NCBI GenBank assembly: GCA_024686335.1 | Contig: JAILCI010000025.1 | Span: forward strand, 31,463-95,462 | DNA: 64,000 nucleotides | From: Bacteroidales bacterium | GTDB taxonomy: Bacteria; Bacteroidota; Bacteroidia; Bacteroidales; WCHB1-69 | Direction: 5' to 3' | Shown here: positions 8,778-21,000 of the stretch, in pieces | How the letters are laid out: every line of letters starts with the position of its first letter | Numbering within the stretch: position 1 is the first letter of the stretch | Made by a program: the position numbers and the translations under genes | Notes under the pieces: generated by a model | Told to the model about the DNA's origin: nothing | Database searches by the model: none | Seen by the model: the letters and a program-made list of their open reading frames with translations, nothing else

Positions 8778-11700
8778 TTACCGTTTCACGAAATTCTTCG
8801 TTACAACGCCGTTGTCGGTCGTCACACGTACATAATACATGCCGTCGGCCATGCCGCTGACGTTGATGCGGAGAGGATTGTCGTTGGACTCAATCACATT
8901 GATCAACTGGCCATAGACGTTGTAGACCTCCACGCTGGTAATTGCAATGTTAGCGTCGCTCACAGCTACGCTTACCATCTCAGTTGCAGGGTTAGGATAG
9001 AGATTTACGCTCTTCTCCAAATAGGTCTGTACGCCGTTGTTGTTGGTCTCAAAGGTGACCGTGTTGGAAGGATCACTGTTCAAGCCGTTGCTGCAGTGTG
9101 CCACCACGTTGGCCTCGTAGGTAACGTTGGCCACCAGGTCGGTCAAGGTATAGGAGGTGGTAGTTGCAGTCACGGTGCTCCAGTTGCTCTCCGTTGTCTG
9201 ACGGTAGTTGATCTGCCATTCAGAAGCGGTGTTAGCCTCCTGGTGCCATGTCAAGGTCACGTCAGTGTGATCAACGGTGGCGGCAAGGTTCGTAGGAGCA
9301 GGACAGGTAGGAGTATCGTTGCCCAATGTGGTGAAGTTCACGTCAGTTGTCCAATCGCTAGTCACATTAGCATCGCAAACTGCCTGAACACGTACTTGAT
9401 AGTTGGTGCTAGCGGTAAGACCGTTCATAGTGAAGGTGGATACCGTCACTTGGATAGTCTCCCAGTTGGTGGCATCAACAGCTTTGTATGCCACATTCCA
9501 GGTAGTCTCTGTGCCACCGGCAGTCCAGGTAGCAGTAGCTGCAGTCTGGGAGATATTGTTCACTGCCAATGCGGTAGGAACAGCACAAGTGGTGGTGCCA
9601 CCGCCGTCACAATCGGTAATGAAGGTATAGGTGGTATAGAGAGACATATCACTTGCTACATAGAGCATAGTACCATCTGGGCCGACAAGATTGAAGCTAG
9701 CTTCATTATCATAACCGCCCTCAGTCCAAACTAGAGAAGTAGAAATGTTGTCGCAAAGAGTAACAGCTTGTGTGCCGGAGCTCTCGCCATAATCCAAGGT
9801 CACCGTTGCTACAGTGATACCATTCTGCTGTACTGCCAAAGAACCACCATTCCAGCCATCACCGTATTCGTCGTTGAGGTTGAAAGTATAGGTACACTGG
9901 TCAGCAACATCGCAGTTGGCAGTATTGAAGGAGGTCTCTACGTAGTAGGAAACATCACCGCCTCCACAGTCAGCCTGAACACGTACATCGTATGCCGTCA
10001 TAGCTGTCAAACCGGTAAGGGTATAAGGATTGGTGGTTACAGGAATGACCGTCCATGTTGTAGCCGTTGTCTCCTTGTACTCTAGATTCCAGTTGGTCTC
10101 AGTACCACCAGCAACCCAGCTGATATCAGCAGATGTAGTTCCAATGTTAGCAACAGCGATAGAGGTCGGAGCTGCGCAAGTCGGGATAGTACAAGAGGAG
10201 ATGAAGGTATAGGTAGAATATGTGGACATGTCGCTAGCTGCATAGAGCTGGAGACCGTCAGGACCAACCACTGAGAAGCTAGCCTCATAAGCATAGCTGC
10301 CAGAGGTCCAAACGAGAGAGGTGCTGTCGTTGTCGCAGAGGTAGACAGTCTCTGTTGCACTTGAACCACCTGTCAGTGACAATGTTGCCACGGTGATGCC
10401 ATTCTGTTGTACTGCTAGAGAACCACCGTTCCAACCGTCACCGTAGGAGTCGTTGAGGGTGAAAATGTAAGCGCACTGGTCAGCAGTGTCACACAATGAT
10501 GTGTTGAAGTTTGCAGAAGCAGCGGTAGAGGAACCATCAGTACCACAATCAGCCGTCACATATACAGTGTATGCAGTACCAGAGGTCAGACCTGTAAGGT
10601 CATATGTAGCTGAGGTCGTAGTAGCAGTAGTACCCTCACCAGGAGTAAAACCTTGAGGACCATACTCGATGGTGAAGCCGTCAGCATTGCTGAACCAGGT
10701 CACGGTAGCAGATGTCATGCCGATAGCAGAAACTGTCAGGTTCTGCGGAGCAGGACAAGCCACGGTTGTTGTGAATTGGATGGTTTGTGTTGCATCCTCA
10801 ACAAGGTCAGGAGTGGCGCAATTGGTCACGACATAGACATCGTAAGTGGTCTGGGGATCGAGACCTGTAAGATCAACCGTTGTACTGCTGGTAATGAGGG
10901 AGTTCCAAACACTGTCGGTGGACGGTTTGTAGTAAACAGTCCAGGAATCATGAGTCACATCGTTATCTACGAAGGTGATGGTAGCGTTGTGGCCGTCAAC
11001 ATTAGTAGCCTCGACACTGGTCTTCACAGGGGAAGGACAACTTGGAGTCAGCTCGACGACGATGTCATCAATATTCCATGAGAGACCGGAATATCCGGTG
11101 AAACGAAGTGCAATACGGCCAGTGGTAGCAGTAACACCATTGAAATCGAACGGTCCCATATAGTTACCGTGACCGCTACCAGAGGAGCCTCTAGCGCCTG
11201 GAACACCAGCCAAGCCTAAGAGCTCGAATGTAGAGGTGTCATTGACATCGGTCATCACACCAATCTCCATGGTACCATAGCTGGAAGTATTCGTGGTAGT
11301 TGCCCAGAAGGAGAGACGCAACTCATGAATATCATTAGTAAACTCAGGAAGCACAGCCATATTATGGTTGCCCTTAAACTCTGCGGAGTTTTGACCGGAG
11401 TGACAAGCGGGAGCGTGTCCACAATATACGAACGGAGAGGTGCCGTTATCAACAGACTCGGTAACAGGCGTTGCCCAGCAGATGAAGGATTGTGCACCAC
11501 CACCGGTGTAACCTTCGAAGTTCTCTGTCCAAGGCTCAGTAGCTGTGATGGTCAAAGCACCGCATGATGTGTTGAAGGTGACAGGAGCCGTAAGCATGGA
11601 GGAGTCACCGTAGCACATGGAACGCAAACGCACCTGATAAGTGGAAGAGGAGGTCAGATTGGTCAGAGTAACAGTGGTGTCTGTCGTGGTGAGATAAGTG

Positions 11701-14630
11701 GTGTCAGGACCATAGACACAAACGGAATAGCTGTCTGCACTTCCACTCCAGGAGATGGTAGCGCCATCCAGAGTAGGATTAGTAACCACAACATTAGTAG
11801 GCGGCAAACAGTCTGCACACTGAGCTGTCAACTCAAAACCAGGATAAACCACAGTATAGTCAGAGGTGAAGCGAATGGTCAACGGACCCGTTGTAGAGAT
11901 GAAGGTGAAGTTGTTATGAGTACCGGAGAAGTCACACAGTTGTGTGCCTGTGGTACCAGCACCATCATAAATATAAAGATGGTCATAGCTAGACTCGGTA
12001 TTAGAACTACCAGAGATCATCATCATGGAACCAGGAGTCTCAGGATAGAGGATAAGAGTGCTGTTACAGTCAACACTGTAGTCGCCATTAGGACCACCGT
12101 TGTCATAGATAACAACGCCGCAGGTGGTCAGAGAGTCGGTGCCGGTGACAGACATCGTGTAGGTGCCAGTGGTAACAGAGATAGGACCTTCCCAAGGGCT
12201 AGTCATGCCACCGCAGTCAGCCTGAACATAGAAATCGTATGCTGTGATAGTAGACAGATTGTCGACAGTATAGGTTGTAGCGTCAGCAGCCACAAGAGTG
12301 CCAGCCGTCTCGGGATCAAAACCGGTGGGACCGTAGATGATATTCCAAGCAGTGGCGTCACCCATCTCAGTCCATCCTAAACCTACTGAATTGCTACCTA
12401 CAGAGGTGCTGTGCAGATTGGTAGGATGCATACAGGAAGGAATCTCGCTCACGGTGACATCATCCAAACGGTAACCGCATTCGACCGCATTGGAAACACG
12501 GAAAGCGATATGTTGGCCAGTACCAGCATAAGAGCCTAATGAGACGATCTGATACTCATAATATTGGGAACCGTTTCCTGAAATGGTACTAGTAACGGTG
12601 TCAACAACTTCAAAAGTGGTTGCATCGCTCGGGTCAGACATAACGCCCACTTCGAAAACACCAGAAGAACCAGTCTTATCAAGATAGAACTCAACCATCA
12701 AGGTATTGACAGGGATGGTGGCATCTATAGCCGGCATGATGGCAATGTTGTAGCAGTTAGGCGTATAGTGGAAGTCCAAGCATCCTGCTCCAGAATGGGA
12801 GTATCCTGACATGTGATATACATAGTGAGCAGGATCGGAAGCCAGACGAGACCAACAATCAATATATTCACTACCTCCGTCCATAATATATTCGTCAAAA
12901 CCAGCGGTGTAAGGCAACTGGGAGACAGCACCACACTGGGTCTTGAAGGAATAATGAGCAGAAGGATTGGAGGTCTCTCCACTACAGTCAGAGGTGACAT
13001 AGAACTCATAGTAGGTGTCGGCGCTCAGGCCTGTAAGAGTGTAGAAAGTGTCGGTGACAGAAATATCGGTATAAACGGAATCGTTAGCCGGTTTATAGTA
13101 AACTGTCCAAGATGTAGCGGAGCCCACCTCGTGCCAACTCAGTGTAGCGCCATCCTCAGTGACAGCAGATACTGAGAGTTGGTTGGGTTGAGCACATGAG
13201 AATCCTTGGATGCTGATGTTGTCCACAGCAGCAGGATCATAGTCGTCATAGCTATATGTATAGTTTTTCCAAACAAAGACAATCTTTTTGGACTGGCCAG
13301 CCACGTTGTCCAGGATAGCATCAAAATGGGTCCATGATGTGACGCCGGTAACAGCATCCAACAAGGCAGTTCCTGTCGGCATTGCATCAGTCGGGATAGA
13401 TGTGGTCGCATCTACCAAATAGACAGAGAAAACGTCGCTATAATTGAGTCCGTAGTATTGAGGAAGATAGGAATAACCCTCTACTTTGTAATCAAAAACG
13501 AGATGCCACTCTTGAGCATCAGCTGGGAAGTCAACGTCCATAACTGCGTATGAGTACCAAGACTCATATGAACCATAGGAGTAGGCATATGAACTGTTGT
13601 CATCAGATATATAGAGGGAATGGCCGGTAGTAGCCCCATCAGAGCCAGGATTGAACACTGAGCTGCCAATAATCCAAGAGTTTGTATTGTTGGAAAGCAG
13701 TGTGAAATCAGTGATGCTTTCGGGACTGGTCTCAAAATCTTGGGTATAAGGTAAGGTAATAGGAATATTAGGAGTGGTAAAATAAATCTCCGTTGACCAA
13801 TTGGTCAATGTGTTATCACTACAAGAAGTCTGAACGCGTGCCTTGTAAGTAGTGGCCGGTTGCAAACCAGTAATATCAATAACAGTGTCATAAGCGGTAA
13901 GGGTCTGGGCATTAGTCCAGTCGCTTTGGGAGGCGAGCATATACTCAAAGTTGTAGTAGGAGTCATTGTCACCACCTAACCATGAAATGGTGGCGCCATA
14001 GGGAGAAGCAGCTTCAAGCGTCACGTTGAGAGGCTTGATGCAAAGGGAAGGAGTTCCATAGCTGAAAGTAGTCTTAGGGATGAAATTTCTGGCAGAAGGA
14101 CTCACATCACTAACAGAGCTGTAGCTGTATCCTTGAACACTAGAACCAGTAGAATTAATGCCCAAGAAAGAAGCGCTGCTGTAATCGCCTTGATTAACCG
14201 TCGCAAACTCGACCAGCAGGTTGCCGCCAGTATAGTTGAACGGAACGTCAAATTCAACAGTCATCTGACCATTGGCTATCGTCATCGCTCCGCTATATAC
14301 TGTCAAGAGCGGATCCGACGAGAAACCAGACAATGACGTTGCAGTAGTAGTTCCCACCTTAACATCAAAGGTAGCAGAACCCCAAGAAGATGGTGAAGAA
14401 CTAAAGTAGAAAGTCATCTCCGAGATAGCATTGTTCTGCATAACGGTCAACATGCTGTCAGGATAGATGATCTGAGCACGAAGATAGGCATCGGCATAAT
14501 AACCATAGATAGGGACATAGCTATTCGTCTCATTGCCATCAGCCACCAGCAAGGTGTTCTGGGCAGAGACTGGAACAGAAGCCAATCCCAAGGTCAAAAT
14601 AGCCACAATAAATAGTAGTACTTTTTTCAT
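8778..14630 (-). CDS. Giant modular T9SS type A cargo protein (protein B)
   Basis: A 1950-aa secreted protein, signal peptide about 1-24. Modules in order: an N-terminal beta module 25-196, related to the YNYSYTQQI-type modules of A and C; FN3 197-287; cleaved-adhesin/MAM-like 292-478; FN3 479-566; MAM-like 567-732; FN3 733-822; CUB 824-940; FN3 941-1022; MAM-like 1023-1197; FN3 1198-1290 and 1292-1377; GDGWNG module 1380-1483; FN3 1484-1571; second GDGWNG module 1573-1680; FN3 1682-1768 and 1776-1863; T9SS type A tail 1870-1950. From residue 824 onward the module order is the same as in protein C 1345-2469, with long near-identical stretches. No catalytic domain is recognised; a surface adhesin or binding scaffold is the best inference. 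Confidence 0.9.
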   Translation of the reverse strand: MKKVLLFIVAILTLGLASVPVSAQNTLLVADGNETNSYVPIYGYYADAYLRAQIIYPDSMLTVMQNNAISEMTFYFSSSPSSWGSATFDVKVGTTTATSLSGFSSDPLLTVYSGAMTIANGQMTVEFDVPFNYTGGNLLVEFATVNQGDYSSASFLGINSTGSSVQGYSYSSVSDVSPSARNFIPKTTFSYGTPSLCIKPLNVTLEAASPYGATISWLGGDNDSYYNFEYMLASQSDWTNAQTLTAYDTVIDITGLQPATTYKARVQTSCSDNTLTNWSTEIYFTTPNIPITLPYTQDFETSPESITDFTLLSNNTNSWIIGSSVFNPGSDGATTGHSLYISDDNSSYAYSYGSYESWYSYAVMDVDFPADAQEWHLVFDYKVEGYSYLPQYYGLNYSDVFSVYLVDATTSIPTDAMPTGTALLDAVTGVTSWTHFDAILDNVAGQSKKIVFVWKNYTYSYDDYDPAAVDNISIQGFSCAQPNQLSVSAVTEDGATLSWHEVGSATSWTVYYKPANDSVYTDISVTDTFYTLTGLSADTYYEFYVTSDCSGETSNPSAHYSFKTQCGAVSQLPYTAGFDEYIMDGGSEYIDCWSRLASDPAHYVYHMSGYSHSGAGCLDFHYTPNCYNIAIMPAIDATIPVNTLMVEFYLDKTGSSGVFEVGVMSDPSDATTFEVVDTVTSTISGNGSQYYEYQIVSLGSYAGTGQHIAFRVSNAVECGYRLDDVTVSEIPSCMHPTNLHSTSVGSNSVGLGWTEMGDATAWNIIYGPTGFDPETAGTLVAADATTYTVDNLSTITAYDFYVQADCGGMTSPWEGPISVTTGTYTMSVTGTDSLTTCGVVIYDNGGPNGDYSVDCNSTLILYPETPGSMMMISGSSNTESSYDHLYIYDGAGTTGTQLCDFSGTHNNFTFISTTGPLTIRFTSDYTVVYPGFELTAQCADCLPPTNVVVTNPTLDGATISWSGSADSYSVCVYGPDTTYLTTTDTTVTLTNLTSSSTYQVRLRSMCYGDSSMLTAPVTFNTSCGALTITATEPWTENFEGYTGGGAQSFICWATPVTESVDNGTSPFVYCGHAPACHSGQNSAEFKGNHNMAVLPEFTNDIHELRLSFWATTTNTSSYGTMEIGVMTDVNDTSTFELLGLAGVPGARGSSGSGHGNYMGPFDFNGVTATTGRIALRFTGYSGLSWNIDDIVVELTPSCPSPVKTSVEATNVDGHNATITFVDNDVTHDSWTVYYKPSTDSVWNSLITSSTTVDLTGLDPQTTYDVYVVTNCATPDLVEDATQTIQFTTTVACPAPQNLTVSAIGMTSATVTWFSNADGFTIEYGPQGFTPGEGTTATTTSATYDLTGLTSGTAYTVYVTADCGTDGSSTAASANFNTSLCDTADQCAYIFTLNDSYGDGWNGGSLAVQQNGITVATLSLTGGSSATETVYLCDNDSTSLVWTSGSYAYEASFSVVGPDGLQLYAASDMSTYSTYTFISSCTIPTCAAPTSIAVANIGTTSADISWVAGGTETNWNLEYKETTATTWTVIPVTTNPYTLTGLTAMTAYDVRVQADCGGGDVSYYVETSFNTANCDVADQCTYTFNLNDEYGDGWNGGSLAVQQNGITVATVTLDYGESSGTQAVTLCDNISTSLVWTEGGYDNEASFNLVGPDGTMLYVASDMSLYTTYTFITDCDGGGTTTCAVPTALAVNNISQTAATATWTAGGTETTWNVAYKAVDATNWETIQVTVSTFTMNGLTASTNYQVRVQAVCDANVTSDWTTDVNFTTLGNDTPTCPAPTNLAATVDHTDVTLTWHQEANTASEWQINYRQTTESNWSTVTATTTSYTLTDLVANVTYEANVVAHCSNGLNSDPSNTVTFETNNNGVQTYLEKSVNLYPNPATEMVSVAVSDANIAITSVEVYNVYGQLINVIESNDNPLRINVSGMADGMYYVRVTTDNGVVTKNFVKR

Positions 14631-14739
14631 AATTTGAAGATTTAGTGAATATTATGATTGTTGTATTGTTATTAATTCATAGGGGATACACCCATTATTT
14701 ATGCAATTCTATCCGTTCATTTAGCAAAAAAGCCAGCAG

Positions 14740-14747
14740 CAAAGATA
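14740..14747 (-). promoter_or_regulatory. -7 element for protein B
   Basis: TATCTTTG on the minus strand, a perfect match to TAnnTTTG, about 110 bases upstream of the start. It implies a leader of roughly 100 nt. Confidence 0.5.
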
Positions 14748-14886
14748 CAACATAATTCCCAATTTACAAAATGTTATAAATAATTGACAATAATTCGCTA
14801 TATATTTGACAATCAATTCGCTACAACTTCCCCCACCCTCATCACTTCATAAGGCCACACCATTCCCCCAGAGTTCGCACAAAATA

Positions 14887-14921
14887 AAAAATCCCCGACA
14901 ATTTAATTGTCGAGGATTTTT
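14887..14921 (-). terminator. Terminator of giant protein C gene
   Basis: A long stem (arms 14887-14903 and 14905-14921) with one mismatch, followed by an A-rich stretch that reads as T on the minus strand. It is a close copy of the terminator behind protein B. Confidence 0.82.
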
Positions 14922-14922
14922 A

Positions 14923-15024
14923 TCGGGGCCAACCGCGTCCCGCGGTTAGAACGTCGGGGCGAATCGAATTCGCCCGTATGGGGGAAGGGGGGGCGGTAGG
15001 GGCGAATAATTATTCGCCCCTACG
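14923..15024. repeat. Cluster of short palindromes behind protein C
   Basis: Inverted repeats AACCGCG/CGCGGTT (14931-14947), GGGCGAAT/ATTCGCCC with loop CGA, and a perfect 28-bp palindrome centred on AATAATTATT (14996-15023). It parallels the cluster behind protein B, but arms and loops differ in bases while pairing is kept. A G-rich insertion separates the second and third palindromes. Confidence 0.75.
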
Positions 15025-15026
15025 GG

Positions 15027-18000
15027 TTACCGTTTCACGAAATTCTTCGTTACAACGCCGTTGTCGGTCGTCACACGTACATAATACATGCCGTCGGCCA
15101 AACCGCTGACGTTGATGCGGAGAGGATTGTCGTTGGACTCGATCACGCTGATCAACTGGCCATAGACGTTATAGACCTCAACACTGCTGATCTGGATGCT
15201 TTGGTCGCTCACGGCTACGCTCACCATCTCAGTTGCAGGGTTAGGATAGAGACTTACACTCTTCTCCAGATAGGTCTGTACGCCGTTGTTGTTGGTCTCG
15301 AAGGTGACCGTGTTGGAAGGATCGCTGTTCAAGCCGTTGCTGCAGTGTGCCACCACGTTGGCCTCGTAGGTAACATTGGCTACCAAGTCGGTCAAGGTAT
15401 AGGAGGTGGTAGTTGCAGTCACGGTGCTCCAGTTGCTCTCCGTAGTCTGACGGTAATTGATCTGCCATTCAGAAGCGGTGTTAGCCTCCTGGCTCCATGT
15501 CAGGGTCACGTCAGTGTGATCAACGGTTGCAGCAAGGTTGGTAGGAGCAGGACAAGTAGGAGTCTCGTTGTCCAGCGTGGTAAAGTTCACGTCTGTTGTC
15601 CAATCGCTAGTCTCATTAGCATCGCAAACAGCCTGAACACGTACTTGATAGTCGGTATTGGCGGTAAGACCAGTCATCGTGTAGGATGTGGTGGTTACCT
15701 GCGCAGTCTGCCAGTTGGTAGAAGCAACGGCCTTGTATGCCACATTCCAAGTTGTTTCGGTGCCACCGGCTGTCCAGGTAGCCGTTGCGGAAGTCTGGGA
15801 GATGCCATTTACTGCCAATGCGGTAGGAGCATCGCAAGTAGTAGTTCCACCGCCATCACAGTCAGTAGTGAAGGTGTATGTGGAGAAAGCAGACATGTCG
15901 CTGGCGCTGTGAACTACATTGCCATTAGGATCGGTGAGAGTGAAACTTGCTTCACTGTCATAACTACCAGAAGTCCAGACAAGTGAGGTGGAAACGTTAT
16001 CACAAAGAGTAACCGTTTCAGTAGCAGAGCTCTCGCCATAATCCAAAGTCAAAGTAGCCACAGTGATACCATTCTGTTGAACTGCCAAGGAACCACCGTT
16101 CCAACCGTCGCCATAAGAGTCGTTGAGGTTGAAAGTGTAGGTACATTGGTCAGCAACATCACAGGAAGCAGTATTGAAGGAAGTCTCCACATAGTAGGAT
16201 ACATCACCACCACCACAGTCAGCCTGTACACGAACATCATATGCCGTCATAGCTGTCAAGCCTGTGAGAGTATAAGGATTGGTAGTTACAGGAATAACCG
16301 TCCATGTTGTAGCTGTTGCCTCCTTATACTCTACATTCCAGTTGGTCTCAGTACCAGCAACAACCCAGCTGATGTCAGCAGATGTTGTGCCGATATTGGA
16401 AATGGAAATAGAGGTCGGAGCTGTACAGGTCGGGATCGTACAATCAGAAACGAAAGTGTAGGTGGAGTAGTCTGACATACTAGGAGAAGAATAGAGAAGG
16501 AGACCATCAGGACCCGTCACAGTGAAGCTTGCCTCACTAGCGTAACTACCAGCAGACCAAACAAGTGATGTGCTGTCATTGTCGCAAAGGTAGACTGTTT
16601 CAATTGCGCTTGAGCCACTAGGCAGTGACAAGGTTGCTACAGTGATGCCACTCTGTTGCACTGCCAAAGAACCACCGTTCCAACCGTCACCGAAGGAGTC
16701 ATTGAGGGTGAAGATATAAGCACACTGGTCAGTAGTGTCACACAATGATGTGTTGAAGTTTGCAGAAGCAGCGGTAGAGGAACCATCAGTACCACAATCA
16801 GCCGTCACATAGACAGTGTAAGAAGTACCAGCTGTCAGACCGGTAAGGTCATACGTGGAAGAAGTGGTTGTAGCAGTAGTACCAGTTCCAGGAGTGAAGC
16901 CTTGAGGACCATACTCGATGGTGAAGCCGTCAGCATTGCTGAACCAAGTCAACGTAGCAGATGACATACCAATAGCGGAAACTGTCAGGTTCTGCGGAGC
17001 AGGACAAGCCACGGTAGTGGTAAATTGGATGGTGTGGGTTGCATCCTCAACAGGATCAGGAGTAGCGCAGTTGGTCACCACATAAACCTCGTAGGTTGTC
17101 TGAGGATCCAGACCTGTAAGATCAACAGTTGTACTATTGGTGATAACGCTATACCAGGTACTGTCGGTGGTCGGTTTGTAATAAACTGTCCAGGAGTTGT
17201 GGTTTGCATCGTTGTCAACGAAGGTAATGGTTGCATTGTGGCCATCCACGTTGTTAGCCTCAACGCTGGTCTTCACAGGAGAAGGACAGGAAGGAGCCAA
17301 TTCAACGACGATGTCATCAATGTTCCAGGAGAGACCTGTTGTACCAGTGAAACGGAAGGCGATACGGCCAGTAGTTGCAGTAACGCCATTGAAATCGAAC
17401 GGTCCCATATAGTTACCGTGACCGCTACCAGAGGAGCCTCTAGCGCCAGGAACACCAGCCAAGCCTAAGAGCTCGAATGTAGAGGTGTCGTTGACATCCG
17501 TCATCACACCAATCTCCATGGTACCATAGTTGGAAGTGTTTGTCGTCGTGGCCCAGAAGGAGAGACGCAAATCTTGAACATTATTGGTAAACTCAGGAAG
17601 TACAGCCATGTTATGGTTGCCCTTGAACTCAGCAGAGTTCTGACCAGAGTGACAAGCGGGAGCGTGTCCACAATATACGAACGGAGAGGTGCCGTTATCA
17701 ACAGACTCGGTAACAGGCGTTGCCCAGCAGATGAAAGATTGTGCACCACCACCGGTGTAACCTTCGAAGTTTTCTGTCCAAGGCTCCGTAGCTGTGATGG
17801 TGATAGCACCACACGCAGTGTTGAAGTTAATGGTCGGAGTCAACAGAGAGGAGTCTGTACCACAAAGTGCACGAATTTGTACGCCGTAAGTAGAACTTGA
17901 GTTCAAACCAGTGATTGTATAGGTTGTGTCAGTAGTAGTGTAATAGTTACCATCAACATAAACAGCATAGCTATCAGCATTGCCGCTCCAAGATACAGTA

Positions 18001-21000
18001 GCGCCATCGAGAGTAGCATTGGTAACCGTTACGTTGCTCGGAGGTGTACAGTTGGAACATACAGCTGTAAGAGCGAAGCCGGAAGCCGTATAGTAACTAC
18101 AGGAGAAATGAATAGTAATAGGACCAGAAGAGGCAACTGCCACATCAAAGGTACCATTGCTGTAAGAAGCCAGTTGCGTACCACTTGTACCCACACCCTC
18201 ATAGAATGTAAGTGTAGAAGCAGCCCAAGAGGAGTTGTAGAGAACGCAAGGACCGCTGATCTGCAGGCCACTGCCTGGGGTAGCAGGATAAACAACCAAG
18301 GTATTATCACTATAACTATCATAGTCGCCGTCAGGACCACCATTATCGTAGATGACAGAACCACAAGTGGTCAGTGTATCTGAACTGGAATCCATAATAA
18401 CAACATTTGTAGTAGCAGAAACAGGTCCAACCCATTCGCTGGTCATTCCACCACAGTCAGACTGCACATAGAAATCGAATGTTGTAGCAAATGGCAGATC
18501 GGAGATAACGTACGGAACAGAATCTGCTGCAACAGTTGTACCTTCAGTCTCAGGATCGAAGCCGGTAGGACCATAAAGGATGTTCCATGCAGTAGCTGTG
18601 CCATTTTCTGTCCAAGAAACGGTGATATTCTCACTGCCATCATTGGTTGCGCTCAAGCCGGAAGGATACATACAGGTAGGAATCTCCTCGACTGTAACAT
18701 CGTCAACATAATAACCGCAGCTGACGCCATTGGAGACGCGGAATGCGATATACTGACCATTGCCGGTATAGTTTTCAAAGGAGACCACATTCTCACCATA
18801 AGTATAGGTAGAAAGCGCAGAGAGATCAATAGTATCTACAACCTCAAAAGAGGTAGGATCGGTAGTGCTGGTCATCACACCAACCTCCAAGGTGCCGGTG
18901 CTACCAGACTTACAAGCGTAGAAATGGACTTGCAATGCGTTAATGCTGAGAGAAGCATCCAAAGCAGGCATAATAGCAATGTTGTAACAGCCACTTGTAT
19001 GATGGAAATCAAGGAAGTGTGTGCCACTATGAGCATAACTATTGCTTGGAATATATACATAGTGTGCAGGGTCAGATGCATATCGACTCCAGCAAACGAT
19101 GTAGTCATCCTGAGCACCAGAATCGTAGAGAGAACTTGCATCTTCAAAGTCTTCAGTATAAGGAAGCACTGAGATAGGACCGCATTCGGTACGGAAGGAG
19201 ACGACCTCACTCCAGATACTCATATCGGTAGAGCTACAAATAGCACGTACACGTACTGAATAAGGAGTATTCGAATTCAAACCAGAGAATGAATAGCTGG
19301 TAGAAGAAACAGTACCTGCAGAAGTCCATACAGTATCATCATCACTCTTATACTCAACTTCCCAAGAAGATTCGGAGCCAGCTGCTACCCAAGTCAGGTC
19401 AGCATCTGTCTCACCAACATTGGAAACAACCAATGTGTTAGGACGGATACAGGTGCTCTGATCGCAATAACCGAAACGGATATTGTTCACATAGGTACTG
19501 CTATAGCCGCTTGCATCCGGGTTTGTCGGGTTATAGGTACTACCATCTCTATAGACATAACGTGACATACCAGAACCACCATCATGATAATAATAATAGT
19601 TAGTGCATTGGTAACTTCCAGTATGGTCCAAGATGGAAACTAGAACATTACTTGTACCATCATAGGTGAATGAGGTATCAAGCATAATCTCGAACCAGTG
19701 GTCAGTGCCATCAGCGGTAATATCAATATTACCTGATTTAACCAGGTTGAACGGAACAGTAGCGGAAGGCAAAATCCATGCAGATGAAAGATTCATCGTA
19801 CTCGGAATCAAAGAGAGATAGATATCCACGTTACGAGTATTGGTGGCTGTGGATGAGCATTGGAAATAGAGAGAAGAAAACTCCATCTGATCACTTCCAA
19901 TTGCGGAAGCAGGAATAATCTGCTGCGTGTAAGAATAGTTATAGCATGAATATGTTGGGAAATAGCTAGTTGTGCTAGTACCATCACCAACGGTGATGCT
20001 AATCGGAGAATTACACGGTGTCATGAAGTTGACAAAGGTAGTGTCACTGGTCTCACCATTTGTACAAGAGGTGAAAACGCCCACCTGATAAGCTGTCAAC
20101 TCGTTCAAACCAGTGAGGAGATAAGAGGTCTCGGTGGTGGTATAAGATGTTGTAGTCTCGGTAGATGCATCGTAAACCACGACATTATACTCAGAAGGAG
20201 TACCAACTGTAGTAGGATCCCAAGTCAAAGTGGCATTAGTTCCATAGATATTGGAAGCCTCGAGATTGGTCACAGGAGAACACTGAGGTGCATAATCCAC
20301 AGTGATGTTGTCCATATTCATGACACAGTATGCAGTCACAGCAAACTTAATGGCTATGTAACGGCCTGTGCCTTGATAGCTGCCCAGATAAGCGGTATAG
20401 AGGTCATAAGTGCTGTTACCAGCTGGGTAAACGGTCTCAGCTGCTGTGAAGGTAGACATATCTGTAGGATCTGTCATCACACCTACCACGAAGTAACCGG
20501 CACCGGAGTTAGCACGGGCATAGAACTGCACCATCAGTTCAGAGACATTCAGCTGATCACTTAATTGAGGCAAAATCAGACAAGGAACTGAACTGGATGA
20601 AGCATCGTAACTATAGTTGTAAGAATAGAGGGAGTGACCACTCTCGTATGCATAGGTGGTAGAGACATACGGATAGTTACTGCTCGTGTTCTTTGCATAG
20701 CACTCAGGCAGACCGCTGGTTACGGACTCGAATGTCTCCACGAAGGGCAGTGTGAAGATACCGCAACTGTCAACATAGGTTGCCAGGATGGTATGGTTCT
20801 CATGCACATCGGTGAAGGTGTAGGAGGTAGCTGTAGCCCAAGAGGTTCCGTCGATAGTCACATCGGTGAGGACCCAACGAGCGGTATTATTGAAGGTATA
20901 GGCAGCGGAATCGTCTGCATTCACCGTGTAAACGCCATTGGTACCATAAGGCTGAACAAGGTTAGAGTAGTTCAACGTGTCACCAGTAGTAGTAACGATA

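Larger units (their letters stand above)
14631..15026. other. Intergenic region between giant genes B and C
   Basis: It holds, from right to left in the direction of transcription, the palindrome cluster and terminator of protein C, then about 130 AT-rich bases, a -7 element for protein B and its roughly 110-base leader. No open reading frame or RNA gene is apparent. Confidence 0.7.

Noticed and set aside
8670..9734. 354-codon open frame on the plus strand across the end of protein B
   Set aside because: Antisense shadow of the repetitive sorting-domain region. Versions of it recur opposite A and C, as expected from the repeated DNA.
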